Part shown: positions 17,066-25,483 of the stretch, in pieces | How the letters are laid out: each line of letters starts with the position of its first letter | How positions within the stretch are numbered: position 1 is the first letter of the stretch | DNA from: Anaeromyxobacter soli | GTDB lineage: Bacteria; Myxococcota; Myxococcia; Myxococcales; Anaeromyxobacteraceae | NCBI RefSeq assembly: GCF_022808855.1 | Contig: NZ_JAKZLF010000005.1 | Coordinates: 51,127-87,476 of the forward strand | DNA: 36,350 nt | Direction: 5' to 3' | Made by a program: the position numbers and the translations under genes | Notes under the pieces: model-generated | Database searches by the model: none | What the model was told of the DNA's origin: nothing | What the model saw: the letters and a program-made list of their open reading frames with translations, nothing else

Positions 17066-17752
17066 ATGTCCCTTGCTCGCCGTCTCGCCGTCGCAGCCGT
17101 GCTCTCCACCCTCGCCGCCCCGGCGCTCGCAGCGCCCGCCCCCGCGGCGAAGCCGGAGGCGGCCAAGCCGGCCGCCAAGCCCGAGGCGGCGAAGCCGGCC
17201 GCCCCCAAGCCCGAGGCCGCCAAGCCCGTCGAGCTGAAGCCCAGCGCCGGCGAGCTCGCCCGCGTCCTCATGCCGAAGAAGACCTGGGAGGCGGGGCTCG
17301 GTGCGCTCTCCAAGAACGTCCAGGCCCAGATGCAGATGCACCCGGGCGCCAAGCTCGAGTACCCGAAGGACTTCGACAAGCAGGTCCGGTCCGAGCTCGA
17401 GGCGGCGCTCCCCTACGACGCGCTGCTCGACCTGCACGCGAAGGAGCTCTCCGCGGGCTACACCGAGCCGGAGCTGAAGGATCTCCTCGCCTTCTACAAG
17501 ACGCCGACCGGCCAGAAGTCGCTCGAGGTGATGCCCACCGTCTCGCAGAAGATCGCCATGCAGACGCAGCAGCGGGTCCAGGCCAAGATGCCCGAGATCA
17601 TGGAGCGGCTCGCGGGCAAGGTGAAGGGGCCCGCCGGCGCGAAGACGAGCCCGCACGGCGCGATGCCCCCCGGCCACGGCGGAGCGGCGCCCGCGCCCCA
17701 GGCCGCGACCCCCGCGACCCCCGCGACGCCGCCGGCCAAGCCGGCGAAGTGA
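17066..17752 (+). CDS. Exported DUF2059 protein
   Basis: A 228-residue protein with a signal peptide ('LAVAAVLSTLAAPALA'). A Lys/Pro/Glu/Ala linker repeating 'KPEAAKPAA' (~28-60), like the spacers of cell-wall-spanning proteins, follows. The conserved DUF2059 core is at ~95-180, with the diagnostic 'YTEPELKDLLAFYKTPTGQKS' followed by 'MPTVSQKIA'. A Pro/Ala-rich tail ends the protein. DUF2059 proteins are periplasmic and of unknown function. GGAG lies eight bases before the ATG. A 14-bp hairpin follows the gene. It is divergent from the barrel-like protein across 198 bp. Confidence 0.88.
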   Translation: MSLARRLAVAAVLSTLAAPALAAPAPAAKPEAAKPAAKPEAAKPAAPKPEAAKPVELKPSAGELARVLMPKKTWEAGLGALSKNVQAQMQMHPGAKLEYPKDFDKQVRSELEAALPYDALLDLHAKELSAGYTEPELKDLLAFYKTPTGQKSLEVMPTVSQKIAMQTQQRVQAKMPEIMERLAGKVKGPAGAKTSPHGAMPPGHGGAAPAPQAATPATPATPPAKPAK

Positions 17753-17784
17753 CCCCGCGGCGGAGCCGCCGCCGCGAGCTTCTG

Positions 17785-17818
17785 CGGCGGGCTCTCGCGG
17801 GGAGGCGAGAGCCCGCCG
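17785..17818 (+). terminator. Strong hairpin after the DUF2059 gene
   Basis: A perfect 14-bp stem (17785-17798 with 17805-17818) encloses GGGGAG. It sits between the DUF2059 stop (17752) and the next start (17844) on the same strand, with a smaller hairpin at 17757-17772. No T-run follows, as is common in very GC-rich genomes. It is likely a terminator or attenuator that leaves the next gene to its own promoter or to read-through. Confidence 0.5.
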
Positions 17819-17843
17819 GCCACGGCGCGACGAGGAGCGTGTC

Positions 17844-20414
17844 ATGACCGCCCCCGCGCCCAGCACCGGGTTGCCCGGCCTCGACGCCGTGCTCCGCGAC
17901 CTGCGCCCGGGCGACAACGTCGTCTGGCAGGTCGAGACCCTCGACGACTACCCGCCGCTCGTGGCCCCCTTCGTCGAGGCGGCCCGGGCCGCGGGCCGGC
18001 GGGTCGTCTACCACCGCTTCGCGCGCCACCCCGCCCTCGCCGACGCGGCCGACGGGGTCCTGCTCCACGAGCTCGATCCCGCCATGGGGTTCGAGAGCTT
18101 CACCGCCGGCATCCACGAGGCGATCGAGCGCGCGGGGCGCGGCGCCTGCCACGTCTTCGACTGCCTCTCGGAGCTCGCGGCCGGCTGGTGCAGCGACCTG
18201 ATGCTCGGGAACTTCTTCACCGTCACCTGCCCGTACCTCTTCGAGCTCGACACGATCGCGTACTTCGCGGTCGTGCGCGACGGCCACTCGCTCGAGGCGG
18301 TGCAGGCGATCCGGGACACGACGCAGCTCCTCGTCGACGTCTTCCGCCAGGGCCGGACGCGCTACGTCCACCCGCTCAAGGTGGACGGACGCCACTCGCC
18401 CACGATGTACCTGCCGCACGTCTGGGAGGACGACGCCTTCCGTCCGCTCACCGAGAGCGCGGTGCTCGCCGAGGCGCTCGCCGGCGCGTCCGAGGGGCGG
18501 CTCGACCCCGCCGCGCGCCTCGACGTCTGGGACCGGCGCTTCCTCGAGGCGCGCGAGCTCCAGGAGGCGGTGCGAGCGGGGTCGCGGCCGTGGCAGGACG
18601 AGCAGGCCGCGTTCCGCGCCCTCGTGCGGATGATGCTCACGCACGACCCCCGCCTCGCCGAGCTCGCCGAGCGGTACCTCGACCTCAACGCGCTGCTCGC
18701 GATCCGCCGCCGCATGATCGGGACGGGGCTCGTGGGCGGCAAGGCCTCGGGGATGCTGCTCGCGCGGGCGGTGCTGGAGAGCACCGATCCGGCGTGGCGG
18801 CATCGCTTCGAGCCGCACGACTCCTGGTTCATCGGCTCGGACGTGTTCTACACGTACCTCGTCCGGAACGGCGCTTGGCGGGCGCGGCGCGACCAGCGGA
18901 GCCGCGCCTCGCTGCTCGCGGGCGCGGCCGAGGCGCGCGCGCGCCTGCTCGCGGGGACGTTCCCCGCCGCCGTCGTCCAGCAGTGCGTCTCGATGCTCGA
19001 CTACTACGGCCAGTCGCCCATCATCGTGCGCTCGAGCAGCCTCCTCGAGGACGGCTTCGGGAACGCCTTCACGGGCAAGTACGAGAGCGTGTTCTGCCCG
19101 AACCAGGGCGCGCCGGAGGAGCGGCTCGAGGCGCTCCTCGCCGCGGTGCGGACCGTCTACGCGAGCGCGATGAGCGACGCCGCCCTCCACTACCGCGACG
19201 ATCGCGGGCTCCTCGACCGCGACGAGCGGATGGCGATCCTCGTGCAGCGGGTGTCCGGCGCCGTCCACGGCCGCTTCTTCTACCCGCAGGCGGCCGGGGT
19301 CGCGCTCTCGTACAACCCGTACGTCTGGAACCACGCCATCGACCCGGACGCCGGGGTGATGCGCCTCGTCTTCGGCATGGGGACGCGCGCGGTGGACCGC
19401 TCCGACGACGACTACACGCGCATCGTCGCGCTGAACGCGCCGCAGCTCCGCCCGGAGACGAGCCTCGACGAGGCCACCGAGTACGCCCAGCGCCGGGTGG
19501 ACGTCCTCGACCTCGAGGCGAACCGCTTCACCTCGGCGCCCATCGACGAGGTCGTCGCGGAGAGCCCGCTCCTGCCCGTCGACCTGTTCGCCACCCGCCG
19601 CCGCGGGCCGGGCGGCGGCTGGGTCCTCACGTTCGAGAAGCTCCTCTGGGCGACCCCGCTCGTGGACGAGGTGCGCACGCTCCTCGCCGCGCTGCGCGAG
19701 GCGTACCGCTACCCGGTGGACGTCGAGTTCACCGCGAACTTCCTCACCGGCGGCGACTTCCGGCTGAACCTCGTCCAGTGCCGGCCCCTCCAGGTGAAGG
19801 AGGGCGGGATCGTTCCGCCCCCGCCCGAGGGGCTCGCGGCCGACGCCGTCGTCGCGGCGAGCCGCGGGCCGGTCGTCGGCCAGAGCACGAGCGCGCGCGT
19901 GGATCGCGTCGTGTTCGTCGACCCGGACGCGTACGCGACGCTCGCGACGCAGGACCGCTACGAGGTCGCGCGGGTGGTCGGCCGGGTGACGCGCGCCGGC
20001 GACGCGGCGCGCCGCGTGCTCCTCCTCGGGCCCGGCCGGTGGGGCACGACGACGCCTTCACTCGGCGTTCCCGTCTCGTTCGCGGAGATCCGCCGGGTCG
20101 CCGCGCTCGGCGAGATCATGCGGCTCGGCGACGTCATCCCCGACGTCTCGCTCGGCTCCCACTTCTTCAACGATCTCGTGGAGTCGGGGATGCTGTACGT
20201 CGCACTCTATCCCACCCACCCCGGCCACGCGCTCGACGAGGCGCGCCTGCGGGCGGCGCCGAACCGCCTCGCGCAGCTCTCGCCCGACGACGCGCGCCTG
20301 GCGCACGTGGTGCGGGTGGTCGACTTCCCCCTACCCGAGGATGGGCGCGCGCTCTGGCTGCACGCCGACTGCGTCCGGCAGGAGGTGATGTGCTACCTCC
20401 GCGCCCAGGAATGA
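17844..20414 (+). CDS. KaiC-like (P-loop-less) / PEP-synthase ATP-grasp fusion protein
   Basis: An 856-residue soluble protein. The N-terminal ~220 residues follow the KaiC/RadA layout: 'GLPGLDAVLRDLRPGDNVVW' at the start, then a Walker B-like 'HVFDCLSELAA' near 105. The P-loop is missing: 'QVETLDDYPPL' stands where GxxGxGKT should be. From ~289 it carries the nucleotide-binding N-domain of PEP synthase/pyruvate phosphate dikinase, with 'GTGLVGGKASGM' and 'IIVRSSSLLEDGFGNAFTGKYES' (~391-413). The phospho-His swivel domain and the PEP-binding TIM barrel of those enzymes are absent. Instead a C-terminal region of unknown type has 'LLLGPGRWGTTTPSLG'. A phosphotransfer or kinase role on an unknown partner is inferred. 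GAGGAG precedes the ATG. The sensor/HD-GYP gene follows on the same strand after 123 bp. Confidence 0.8.
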   Translation: MTAPAPSTGLPGLDAVLRDLRPGDNVVWQVETLDDYPPLVAPFVEAARAAGRRVVYHRFARHPALADAADGVLLHELDPAMGFESFTAGIHEAIERAGRGACHVFDCLSELAAGWCSDLMLGNFFTVTCPYLFELDTIAYFAVVRDGHSLEAVQAIRDTTQLLVDVFRQGRTRYVHPLKVDGRHSPTMYLPHVWEDDAFRPLTESAVLAEALAGASEGRLDPAARLDVWDRRFLEARELQEAVRAGSRPWQDEQAAFRALVRMMLTHDPRLAELAERYLDLNALLAIRRRMIGTGLVGGKASGMLLARAVLESTDPAWRHRFEPHDSWFIGSDVFYTYLVRNGAWRARRDQRSRASLLAGAAEARARLLAGTFPAAVVQQCVSMLDYYGQSPIIVRSSSLLEDGFGNAFTGKYESVFCPNQGAPEERLEALLAAVRTVYASAMSDAALHYRDDRGLLDRDERMAILVQRVSGAVHGRFFYPQAAGVALSYNPYVWNHAIDPDAGVMRLVFGMGTRAVDRSDDDYTRIVALNAPQLRPETSLDEATEYAQRRVDVLDLEANRFTSAPIDEVVAESPLLPVDLFATRRRGPGGGWVLTFEKLLWATPLVDEVRTLLAALREAYRYPVDVEFTANFLTGGDFRLNLVQCRPLQVKEGGIVPPPPEGLAADAVVAASRGPVVGQSTSARVDRVVFVDPDAYATLATQDRYEVARVVGRVTRAGDAARRVLLLGPGRWGTTTPSLGVPVSFAEIRRVAALGEIMRLGDVIPDVSLGSHFFNDLVESGMLYVALYPTHPGHALDEARLRAAPNRLAQLSPDDARLAHVVRVVDFPLPEDGRALWLHADCVRQEVMCYLRAQE

Positions 20415-20475
20415 CGCCGCGTCGTGGGACGCCGCCGCGCCGGGCGCCGGCTTCTACGGACGGGCCGAGATCCAC

Positions 20476-20481
20476 TACACT
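20476..20481 (+). promoter_or_regulatory. Putative -10 element of the hybrid kinase gene
   Basis: TACACT lies 56 bases before the TTG at 20538 and downstream of an alternative GTG at 20424. If transcription begins just after it, translation cannot start at 20424, which supports the TTG. No clear -35 box is visible. Confidence 0.35.
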
Positions 20482-20537
20482 CCGCGCAACCATCGACCGT
20501 CGGCGCACCTGGCGCGGCGGCGGCGGCGCGAGATCGC

Positions 20538-23174
20538 TTGAGCGAGCCATCGACATCCCCCGAGCCGCCCGCGCGGCGCCGCCCCCGGCTCGATCGCAGG
20601 CGGGTCCTCGCGGCGCTCTTCCCCGAGGTCCTGCTCGACGGCACGCCCTGGCGCGCGCAGTGGCGGGGGCACGAGGACCGGCTCATCGTCCTCTCCGCGC
20701 GCATCGCGCTCGTGAGCTCCATCGTCGGCCAGGTCCTGCACCACTTCCTCGTCGACCTCCCGCTCGAGCTCACGCCCGCCTCGCGCTGGGCCACGTACCG
20801 CTTCGGCAGCTCAGCCGTCTACGCGCTGCTGCTCGCCGCGACGTTCCTGCCGAGGCTGCAGCGCGGCCTCTGGGCGCGCGCGCCGCTCGTCGTGCTCACG
20901 TTCACCGTGAGCTGCCTGCAGGCCCTGACGGTGGTGTGGCTCCCCAGCGTCTCGTACCTGTACGCGTTCGTCTTCGGGGTGGTGGGGGTGCTCCTCCTCC
21001 GCCAGTCCGCGCCGACGGCCGTCGCCACGCTCGCCTCGATCTTCGCCGCCCAGTGGGCCATCGCGTGGCGCCACACGGACGTCCACCCCGCGCGGCTCTT
21101 CAGCGTCGTCACGCTGGCGGTCGGCCTCGTCCTCCTGTTCCGGGCGCGCATGACCACCGACGTCCGCGCCTTCCTCACCTCGCGGCGCGAGCGGCAGACC
21201 CAGCAGCAGCTCCTCGCCACCCAGGTCGAGCTCGACCGCGTGAAGACCAACTTCTTCACGAACGTCTCGCACGACCTGCGCACGCCGCTCACCCTCATCA
21301 TCGCGCCGCTCGAGGCGATGCTGTCCGACGCGCGCGACCTCTCCGCTGAGGTGCGCGCCGATCTCGAGCTCATGCTGCGCAACGCGCAGCGGCTGCTCCG
21401 GCAGATCAACACGCTCCTCGACCTCTCGCGCCTGGACGCGAAGCACGAGTTCCTCCGGCTCGAGGACCTGGACGTGGTCGAGCTCCTCGGCTCGCTCGTC
21501 GAGAGCGGCCGGCCGCTCGCGGCGCAGCGGCACGTCTCGCTCGCCCTCGCCGTCGACGGACCGGTGCCGCCGCTGCCGGTGGACCGCGACAAGCTCGAGA
21601 AGATCGTCCTGAACCTCCTCTCGAACGCGATCCGCTTCACCGACGGGTCCGAGGCCCGCCCCGGCGCGGTCACGGTGCGCTGCGGCGTCCGGGAGGATCG
21701 CTTCTTCTGCTCCGTCGAGGACACGGGGATCGGGATCCCCGACGACCAGATCGAGCGCGTGTTCGACCGGTTCCACCAGGTGCGGGGCCCGGCCTCGCGC
21801 GGCCGCGGCGGGACCGGCATCGGCCTCGCGCTGGTGCGGCAGCTCGCCGAGTTCCACATGGGCTCCGTGGCCGTGCGGAGCCGCGTCGGCGAGGGCTCCT
21901 GCTTCACGCTCGAGCTGCCGCTGGACCGCTCCGCCTATCCCGCCGAGCGGCTCGACCGGCGCCAGGACCATCAGCCCGTGCCGGTGGACCGCCGCCGCCC
22001 CGCGCAGCCCGCCGCCGTGGCGCTGCACCTCGAGGCCGCCCGGCCGCCGCCTCGCCCGGCCCGGCCCACCCCCTCCCCCGTCACGCGCGCCACGAGCGGC
22101 ACGAAGCCGCTCGTCCTGGTGGTGGACGACAACCGCGAGCTGCTCGACTTCGTGGCGCGCCAGCTCGCGGACGAGTTCCGCGTGCGGAGCGCCGAGCGCG
22201 CGGACGAGGCGCTGCGCGCCGCCGCCATCGAGCCGCCCGCGCTGGTGGTGAGCGACGTGATGATGCCGGGCCGCTCCGGCACCGACCTCCTGCGCGAGCT
22301 GCGCCGCGACGCCCGCCTGCGCCACGTGCCGGTCATCCTCGTGACCGCCAAGGCCGACCTGGAGAGCAAGATCGAGAACCTGCGCGAGGGCGCGGACGAC
22401 TACCTCGCGAAGCCCTTCAGCGTGGCGGAGCTGCGCGCGCGCATCCGCTCGCTGCTCGACAAGCGCAAGCTCGCCGTCGAGCTGGCGGAGAAGAACGAGT
22501 ACCTCGCCAAGCTCAACTTCGACCTCGTCCTCTCCAAGCGCCAGGTGTTCCTCGAGACGATGGAGGCGTTCGCGCTCGCGGTGGAGGCGAAGGACCCGTA
22601 CACCCACGGCCACTCGCGCCGCGTGTCGCTGCTCGCCGAGCGCGTCGCCCGCGAGCTCGGGCTCTCCGAGGCGGAGTGCGAGACGATCCGCATCGCCGGG
22701 ATCCTCCACGACCTCGGGAAGATCGGCACCCCCGAGGCCGTGCTCGTGAAGCCCGGCAAGGTCACGCCCGAGGAGTACGCGATCTTCAAGCGCCACGCGC
22801 AGCTGGGCTGGCGCATCGTCTCGGCGGTGAAGGAGCTCGACGGCGTCGCGCGCGCGATCCTCCACCACCACGAGCGCTTCGACGGCGCGGGCTACCCGGA
22901 CGAGCTCGCGGGGATGCAGATCCCGACGCTCTCGCGCGTGCTCGCGGTGTGCGACACCTACGACGCGATGACGAGCGATCGCCCGTACCGCGCCGGGATC
23001 GCGCACCGGCTGGCGGTGGAGGAGATCCTGCGCTGCAGCGGCTCGCAGTTCGATCCGGAGTGCGTGCAGGCCTTCCTGCGCCTGTACGAGGACGCCGCGC
23101 CGCAGTTCCCCGCGTTCCCGTCCGGCCTCCGCGAGCTCGCGAGCCGGAACCTGCTCGGCGGCGGCGCGAGCTGA
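20538..23174 (+). CDS. Membrane histidine kinase / receiver / HD-GYP fusion
   Basis: A protein of about 878 residues with a membrane sensor (residues ~50-205, about six helices, no known sensory domain). HisKA follows with His245 in 'NVSHDLRTPLT'. HATPase shows 'NLLSNAIRF', 'DTGIGIP' and 'GGTGIGLAL'. A Pro/Arg linker leads to a receiver domain (~522-640) with acidic 'VVDDN' and phospho-acceptor Asp573 in 'SDVMMPG'. Last comes an HD-GYP domain with His724-Asp725 in 'HDLGK' and the full 'HHERFDGAGYP', GYP at ~785. HD-GYP domains hydrolyse c-di-GMP, so a signal probably drives phosphorylation in cis and phosphodiesterase activity. The start is uncertain: TTG at 20538 is preferred because a -10-like box lies between it and the GTG at 20424; neither has a Shine-Dalgarno. 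Its 3' end faces a PilZ-protein operon 18 bp away. Confidence 0.9.
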   Translation: MSEPSTSPEPPARRRPRLDRRRVLAALFPEVLLDGTPWRAQWRGHEDRLIVLSARIALVSSIVGQVLHHFLVDLPLELTPASRWATYRFGSSAVYALLLAATFLPRLQRGLWARAPLVVLTFTVSCLQALTVVWLPSVSYLYAFVFGVVGVLLLRQSAPTAVATLASIFAAQWAIAWRHTDVHPARLFSVVTLAVGLVLLFRARMTTDVRAFLTSRRERQTQQQLLATQVELDRVKTNFFTNVSHDLRTPLTLIIAPLEAMLSDARDLSAEVRADLELMLRNAQRLLRQINTLLDLSRLDAKHEFLRLEDLDVVELLGSLVESGRPLAAQRHVSLALAVDGPVPPLPVDRDKLEKIVLNLLSNAIRFTDGSEARPGAVTVRCGVREDRFFCSVEDTGIGIPDDQIERVFDRFHQVRGPASRGRGGTGIGLALVRQLAEFHMGSVAVRSRVGEGSCFTLELPLDRSAYPAERLDRRQDHQPVPVDRRRPAQPAAVALHLEAARPPPRPARPTPSPVTRATSGTKPLVLVVDDNRELLDFVARQLADEFRVRSAERADEALRAAAIEPPALVVSDVMMPGRSGTDLLRELRRDARLRHVPVILVTAKADLESKIENLREGADDYLAKPFSVAELRARIRSLLDKRKLAVELAEKNEYLAKLNFDLVLSKRQVFLETMEAFALAVEAKDPYTHGHSRRVSLLAERVARELGLSEAECETIRIAGILHDLGKIGTPEAVLVKPGKVTPEEYAIFKRHAQLGWRIVSAVKELDGVARAILHHHERFDGAGYPDELAGMQIPTLSRVLAVCDTYDAMTSDRPYRAGIAHRLAVEEILRCSGSQFDPECVQAFLRLYEDAAPQFPAFPSGLRELASRNLLGGGAS

Positions 23175-23192
23175 CGCTCCACGCCGGGGCGC

Positions 23193-23759
23193 TCAGCCAC
23201 CGCGGCCGAGGAGGACGGAGAGCCGCGGCACGAACATCCCCACCCGGGCGGCGTACTCCCGGTGCGCTCCCGCGAGCGGGCTCGCGGCGAACCCCCGCTC
23301 CTCGCGCACCGCGGCCCGCCAGTACGTGAGCACCCCCAGCCCGACGAGCGGCAGGAGCCACGCCGTGCCGGCCGCCGCGAGGCCGCCCGCGAAGGCGAGC
23401 AGGTAGCTCGCGTAGAACGGGTGTCGCACGAGGAGGTAGGGGCCGCGCGTCTGGAGGTGCTCCGGCACGTGCGCCGCGAAGGCGAGGAGCAGCGGCCGCT
23501 CCCGGTTGACCCGCGCCGCCCACAGGAACAGCCCGAGCGACAGGGCGAGGAGGACGAGCGCGGCGGCGAGCCGCGCGGGCGGCACCGGCGTCAGCGCGAT
23601 CACGGCGGCCTCGCTCCCGAGGACGAGGCCGGACACGAGCGAGGCGCGGTAGCGGTGCGGTCCCTCGGGGCGCCGGAACACGCGGCGCACGCCGCCGAGG
23701 AACACGAACGCCAGCGCGCCGAGCGCGCCGAGCGCGACGAGGCGCAGGTCACCGCTCAT
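23193..23759 (-). CDS. Isoprenylcysteine-carboxyl-methyltransferase-like membrane enzyme
   Basis: A 188-residue integral membrane protein with about five hydrophobic segments and the C-terminal catalytic core of the ICMT/PEMT family: 'GPYLLVRHPFYASYLL' (106-121, Arg112-His113-Pro114), then 'REERGFAASPLAGAHREYAARVGMFVP' with the conserved Glu pair at 153-154. These enzymes methylate a carboxylate or amine of a lipid-soluble substrate using cytosolic SAM. Bacteria lack prenylated CaaX proteins, so the substrate must differ. The ATG overlaps the stop of the PilZ-acyltransferase gene (ATGA), implying coupled translation and a shared pathway. I infer that the acyltransferase product is a possible substrate. 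Its 3' end lies 18 bp from the hybrid kinase gene. Confidence 0.85.
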   Translation of the reverse strand: MSGDLRLVALGALGALAFVFLGGVRRVFRRPEGPHRYRASLVSGLVLGSEAAVIALTPVPPARLAAALVLLALSLGLFLWAARVNRERPLLLAFAAHVPEHLQTRGPYLLVRHPFYASYLLAFAGGLAAAGTAWLLPLVGLGVLTYWRAAVREERGFAASPLAGAHREYAARVGMFVPRLSVLLGRGG

Positions 23760-25330
23760 CGGCGCCACCCGCGCGCGCCCTTGCGCCTGAGGTGCAGCGC
23801 CAGCGCGGCGCGCGCGGCGGGCCCGAACAGCCGCCAGAGCGCGACGCGCGCGTCGAGCAGCCTGCTCGCGGGCGCGACGCCGCACAGGCGCGCGAACGAC
23901 CAGAGCTCCCATCCGCCCATGAGGTTCCAGATCACCGGGTTCACGTGCTTGCCCGAGACCACCCGCGCGACCTCCGCCATCATGAGGTGGTGCTCGAGCT
24001 TCATCCCGGGGTGGACGTAGGACGCGCCGAGCTTGCGGAACCCCACGCGCCCGTAGGGCTTCACGAGCTCGTCGGTGCAGCTCATGACCGCGAAGCGCCG
24101 GCCCGACTGCAGCGTGGTGAGCGCGCAGTGCTTCACGAGCGTGTAGAAGAGGTCGCTCCCGCGGAACTCCGGGTGCGTGCAGAACTTCGAGAGCTCCACG
24201 ATCTCGTCGCGCGGGGGCGTGCCCGGCGGCAGGGCCAGGTAGTCCTCGTGCTTGAGCGGCGAGTCCGGGGTGGGCGGGAAGAGCAGCCGGACGCAGGCCA
24301 CGATGCGGCCGCGGTACTTCGCGACGAGGATGCGCGAGCGCGCGTCGAGCGCGTCGGCCATGTCCTCGTCCCGCACCTCCGGCCCGGCCTTGCCGGCGCG
24401 CAGGTAGGCGAGCCGCCGGAGCGCCAGCACCTCCCGGTACTCCTCCTCGGTCCGCACCGCGCCGAAGTCGAGCGCGCGGCTGGACGAGCGGACGTGGAAA
24501 CCCGTCTCGCGCAGCGCCTGCACGCTCGTCTCGGGCCCGAACTGGAGGAGGTACTGCCCGACGAGCTCGCGGGCGCGGGGATCCGGGACCGACCACGTCA
24601 CGCCGAGCGCGAGGCAGCGCTTCGCGCCGTGCTGCGCGACCCGCACGCGCACGACGCGGAACGCGATCTCCGCCTGGCCCATCGTCGGGAAGGTGCAGCT
24701 CCCGGTGAACTCGACGCCCGGGATGAGGAACTTGTTCCGCAGGCTCGTGACGAGCTGCATGCCCGTCCGCGAGATGTCGACGATGCGGAAGTGGATCTGG
24801 TCGTCGTAGCGGACCGCGTTCGGCGTCACGCCCGTCGGGAGCCAGTCGCGCTCGCACGCGAAGCGCGAGGCCGACCGCTTCTCGCCGGGCGCGCCCTCGT
24901 CGCCGGCCGGCTCCGACCAGCGCAGCGCGACGATGGCGCGGCCGCGATCCATCCGGACCGCCGCGACGCGGAGCGCGCCGAACGTGCTCGCGCTCCCGCC
25001 CACGCGCAGCGTGAGATCGAGGGCGTCGCCCGGCGAGACCGCGGCGAGCGCGGTGGAGCGCACGAGCTCGACGCCGAGGGGCGACATGCGCCAGACCTGC
25101 GCGGACGACCCGGGCCCGGGCGTCCCCGCCAGGCGAACCCGCGCGAAGACCGGATCGCCGGGGCGCACGTCGCCGGGCAGCACCGGCCCGTGGACCGGAT
25201 CGCGCGGCCCGAGCGCGTGGACGCGCGCCTGCAAACCCTCGGGGGCCGACGCGTCGAACCCGCGCGTCGGCGGAGCGGCGTCTTCGTCCGGCCTTGCGCT
25301 CGCGTCGGCGGACGAGGTGGGGATTCGCAT
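23756..25330 (-). CDS. PilZ-PilZ-acyltransferase (FeeM/GNAT-like), c-di-GMP responsive
   Basis: A 524-residue cytoplasmic protein. Residues ~25-141 look like a non-canonical PilZ domain: 'MSPLGVELV' keeps S-x-x-G but lacks RxxxR. Residues ~150-250 form a canonical PilZ domain with both c-di-GMP motifs: R152-S-A-S-R156, and D185-x-S-x-x-G190 in 'DISRTGMQL'. Residues ~287-471 are a GNAT-fold acyltransferase like the N-acyl amino acid synthase FeeM or LuxI-type synthases: 'RILVAKYRGRIVACVRLLF', then 'EIVELSKFCTHPEFRGSDLFYTLVKH' and 'YGRVGFRKLG'. Acylation of an amino acid or amine from acyl-ACP, gated by c-di-GMP, is inferred. The ATG at 25330 has AGGAGG upstream; 29 further codons upstream are discarded. 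It is overlapped by the methyltransferase gene. Confidence 0.82.
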   Translation of the reverse strand: MRIPTSSADASARPDEDAAPPTRGFDASAPEGLQARVHALGPRDPVHGPVLPGDVRPGDPVFARVRLAGTPGPGSSAQVWRMSPLGVELVRSTALAAVSPGDALDLTLRVGGSASTFGALRVAAVRMDRGRAIVALRWSEPAGDEGAPGEKRSASRFACERDWLPTGVTPNAVRYDDQIHFRIVDISRTGMQLVTSLRNKFLIPGVEFTGSCTFPTMGQAEIAFRVVRVRVAQHGAKRCLALGVTWSVPDPRARELVGQYLLQFGPETSVQALRETGFHVRSSSRALDFGAVRTEEEYREVLALRRLAYLRAGKAGPEVRDEDMADALDARSRILVAKYRGRIVACVRLLFPPTPDSPLKHEDYLALPPGTPPRDEIVELSKFCTHPEFRGSDLFYTLVKHCALTTLQSGRRFAVMSCTDELVKPYGRVGFRKLGASYVHPGMKLEHHLMMAEVARVVSGKHVNPVIWNLMGGWELWSFARLCGVAPASRLLDARVALWRLFGPAARAALALHLRRKGARGWRR

Positions 25331-25362
25331 CGGTGCTCGCCTCCTGGTGCCGGGTCCCCGAC

Positions 25363-25378
25363 TCCCGCGGCCGCGGGA
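25363..25378. promoter_or_regulatory. 16-bp perfect palindrome in the PilZ-acyltransferase leader
   Basis: TCCCGCGGCCGCGGGA is self-complementary over all 16 bases and sits 33 bp upstream of the minus-strand start at 25330, between the likely promoter and the ribosome site. It could be an operator or, in RNA, a hairpin. Pure C/G cores arise by chance in this genome, so confidence is limited. Confidence 0.35.
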
Positions 25379-25483
25379 CATACGAAGGAAGGAACCACAT
25401 CCCCGGTGGGTACACATTCACGTACCGTATCGGGTGCCGACCCACCCTGACGCCGATCAAGCCGTTTCGGTCCCGATGGGCGC

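Noticed and set aside
18188..21349. A 1053-codon plus-strand frame spanning the ends of two genes
   Set aside because: It is Arg/Ala/Pro-rich and runs across the stop of the KaiC/PEP-synthase fusion and into the hybrid kinase, both of which have proper motifs in another frame.
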